Translations under genes and position numbers: made by a program
Shown here: piece by piece, positions 21,153 through 21,874 of the stretch
Layout of the letters: every line of letters begins with the position of its first letter
Numbering within the stretch: position 1 is the stretch's first letter
The notes under the pieces: generated by a model
Databases searched by the model: none
What the model saw: the letters and a program-made list of their open reading frames with translations, nothing else
Told to the model about the DNA's origin: nothing
NCBI GenBank assembly: GCA_913030785.1
Contig: CAJWER010000018.1
Span: 1 to 21,874, forward strand
DNA from: an uncultured Chloroflexota bacterium
Lineage (GTDB): Bacteria; Chloroflexota; Dehalococcoidia; Lucifugimonadales; CAJWER01
Length of the DNA stretch: 21,874 nucleotides
Direction: 5' to 3'

Positions 21153-21874
21153 TGGGCAGCCGCCTTCGCAGCCTCGACCAGGCCAGCCTCGAGGCGTTCA
21201 AGGGCTGTGTCGACCTCGGCCCTGGTAAGAGTCAGAGGTGGCATGAGCCTTATGGCGGTGGGCCTTGGTGCGTTGAGGAGTAGTCCGGCCTTGTTGCAGG
21301 CGGCCAGCACCTCCGCTGACATCTCAGAGCTGAACTCGACGGCGATTAGGAGACCAATGCCGCGTACGTCCGTGATGAAGTCGTGAGAGTCCCACAGCCT
21401 CTTCAGGCCGGCCATGAGGTACTCGCCAACGTCGCGGGCATTTGCGGAGATGTCGTTGTCGATGATAAACCTTGTGGAAGCGTTCGCGGCAGCGCAAGTC
21501 AGGGCGTTGCCGCCAAAGGTCGAACCGTGCTCGCCCTTTGGCTCGAACACCGCCGCATGGTCCTTCGCCATGAACGCACCGATGGGAACGCCGCCGCCTA
21601 GACCCTTGGCAAGGGTCATGACATCGGGCTCGACGTCGAAAGCCTGGTAGCCGAAGAGGGTGCCCAGGCGACCAAGCCCAGTCTGGACCTCGTCGAAAAT
21701 CAGAAGCAGGCCCTTTTCGTCGCACCACTCCCGGACCTCACGCAAATAGTCGGGCGCGGGCACGTTGACCCCACCCTCGCCCTGTACCGGCTCCAGCATG
21801 ATGGCCACCGTCCGGTCGGTGGTGGCGGCCTTGATCGCGTCGATATTGTCGTACTCGACGTGAACGAAGCCGGT
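21149..21874 (-). CDS. argD: Acetylornithine / class III aminotransferase, N-terminal part outside window
   Basis: 241 C-terminal residues are visible, with the frame open to the right edge, beginning TGFVHVEYDNIDAI. ArgD transaminates N-acetylglutamate semialdehyde to N-acetylornithine. Motifs: IMLEPVQGEGGVNVP, LLLIFDEVQTGLGRLGTLFGYQ with the PLP aspartate, the Schiff-base lysine in VMTLAKGLGGGVPIGAF, HGSTFGGNALTCAAA and the C-terminal VRGIGLLIAVEF. The neighbours argG and argH make ArgD the best call among class III aminotransferases; ornithine or succinylornithine aminotransferase are less likely. The promoter lies outside the window. Confidence 0.9.
   Translation of the reverse strand, partial: TGFVHVEYDNIDAIKAATTDRTVAIMLEPVQGEGGVNVPAPDYLREVREWCDEKGLLLIFDEVQTGLGRLGTLFGYQAFDVEPDVMTLAKGLGGGVPIGAFMAKDHAAVFEPKGEHGSTFGGNALTCAAANASTRFIIDNDISANARDVGEYLMAGLKRLWDSHDFITDVRGIGLLIAVEFSSEMSAEVLAACNKAGLLLNAPRPTAIRLMPPLTLTRAEVDTALERLEAGLVEAAKAAAQ

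Overview
The window is GC-rich, densely packed bacterial DNA from what looks like a chromosome. There are no phage, plasmid, rRNA, tRNA or CRISPR features. Gene content and the many short palindromic intergenic repeats would suit an uncultivated lineage such as Chloroflexota (Dehalococcoidia/SAR202-like). That placement is a guess from gene content and style, not something the sequence proves.

Layout. (1) 1-631, minus: the 5' part of an XRE-HTH + NYN-nuclease gene that runs off the left edge, with a possible leaderless promoter and an operator-like palindrome. (2) 868-10440, plus: an eight-gene operon that reads as a complete N-methylglutamate (NMG) pathway for methylamine: mgsA, mgsB, mgsC (three-piece glutamate-synthase-like N-methylglutamate synthase), gmaS (gamma-glutamylmethylamide synthetase), then the four subunits of a SoxBDAG-type N-methylglutamate dehydrogenase in the order D-A-G-B. 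The alpha subunit carries two complete iron-sulfur cysteine sets, which canonical sarcosine oxidase lacks. (3) 10616-11617, minus: an M19 (renal dipeptidase-like) protein missing half of the usual metal ligands. It faces the operon across a MITE-like inverted repeat and is divergent from (4) 11781-15058, plus: kbl (glycine C-acetyltransferase), an SDR oxidoreductase and a SelA-like PLP enzyme. (5) 15253-16533, plus: hemL. (6) 16537-17126: a RAYT (REP-associated tyrosine transposase) with flanking palindromes and a near-identical palindrome inside its own coding sequence. (7) 17127-21874, minus: argD (partial), argG, a MaoC-type hydratase, argH and rpe, with two tandem hairpin repeats and a textbook intrinsic terminator directly upstream of argH.

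How the genes work together. In the NMG route methylamine is ligated to glutamate (GmaS). The methylamino group is then moved onto 2-oxoglutarate to give N-methylglutamate (MgsABC). N-methylglutamate is oxidised back to glutamate with release of a C1 unit as formaldehyde or methylene-tetrahydrofolate (SoxBDAG-like enzyme with GcvT folate domains). The neighbouring M19-like gene and kbl fit methylated-amine and glycine metabolism, but that link is inferred. The minus-strand block at the right end is arginine biosynthesis.

At least three families of short palindromic elements lie in the intergenic gaps. One matches the RAYT; the others could be terminators or non-autonomous elements.
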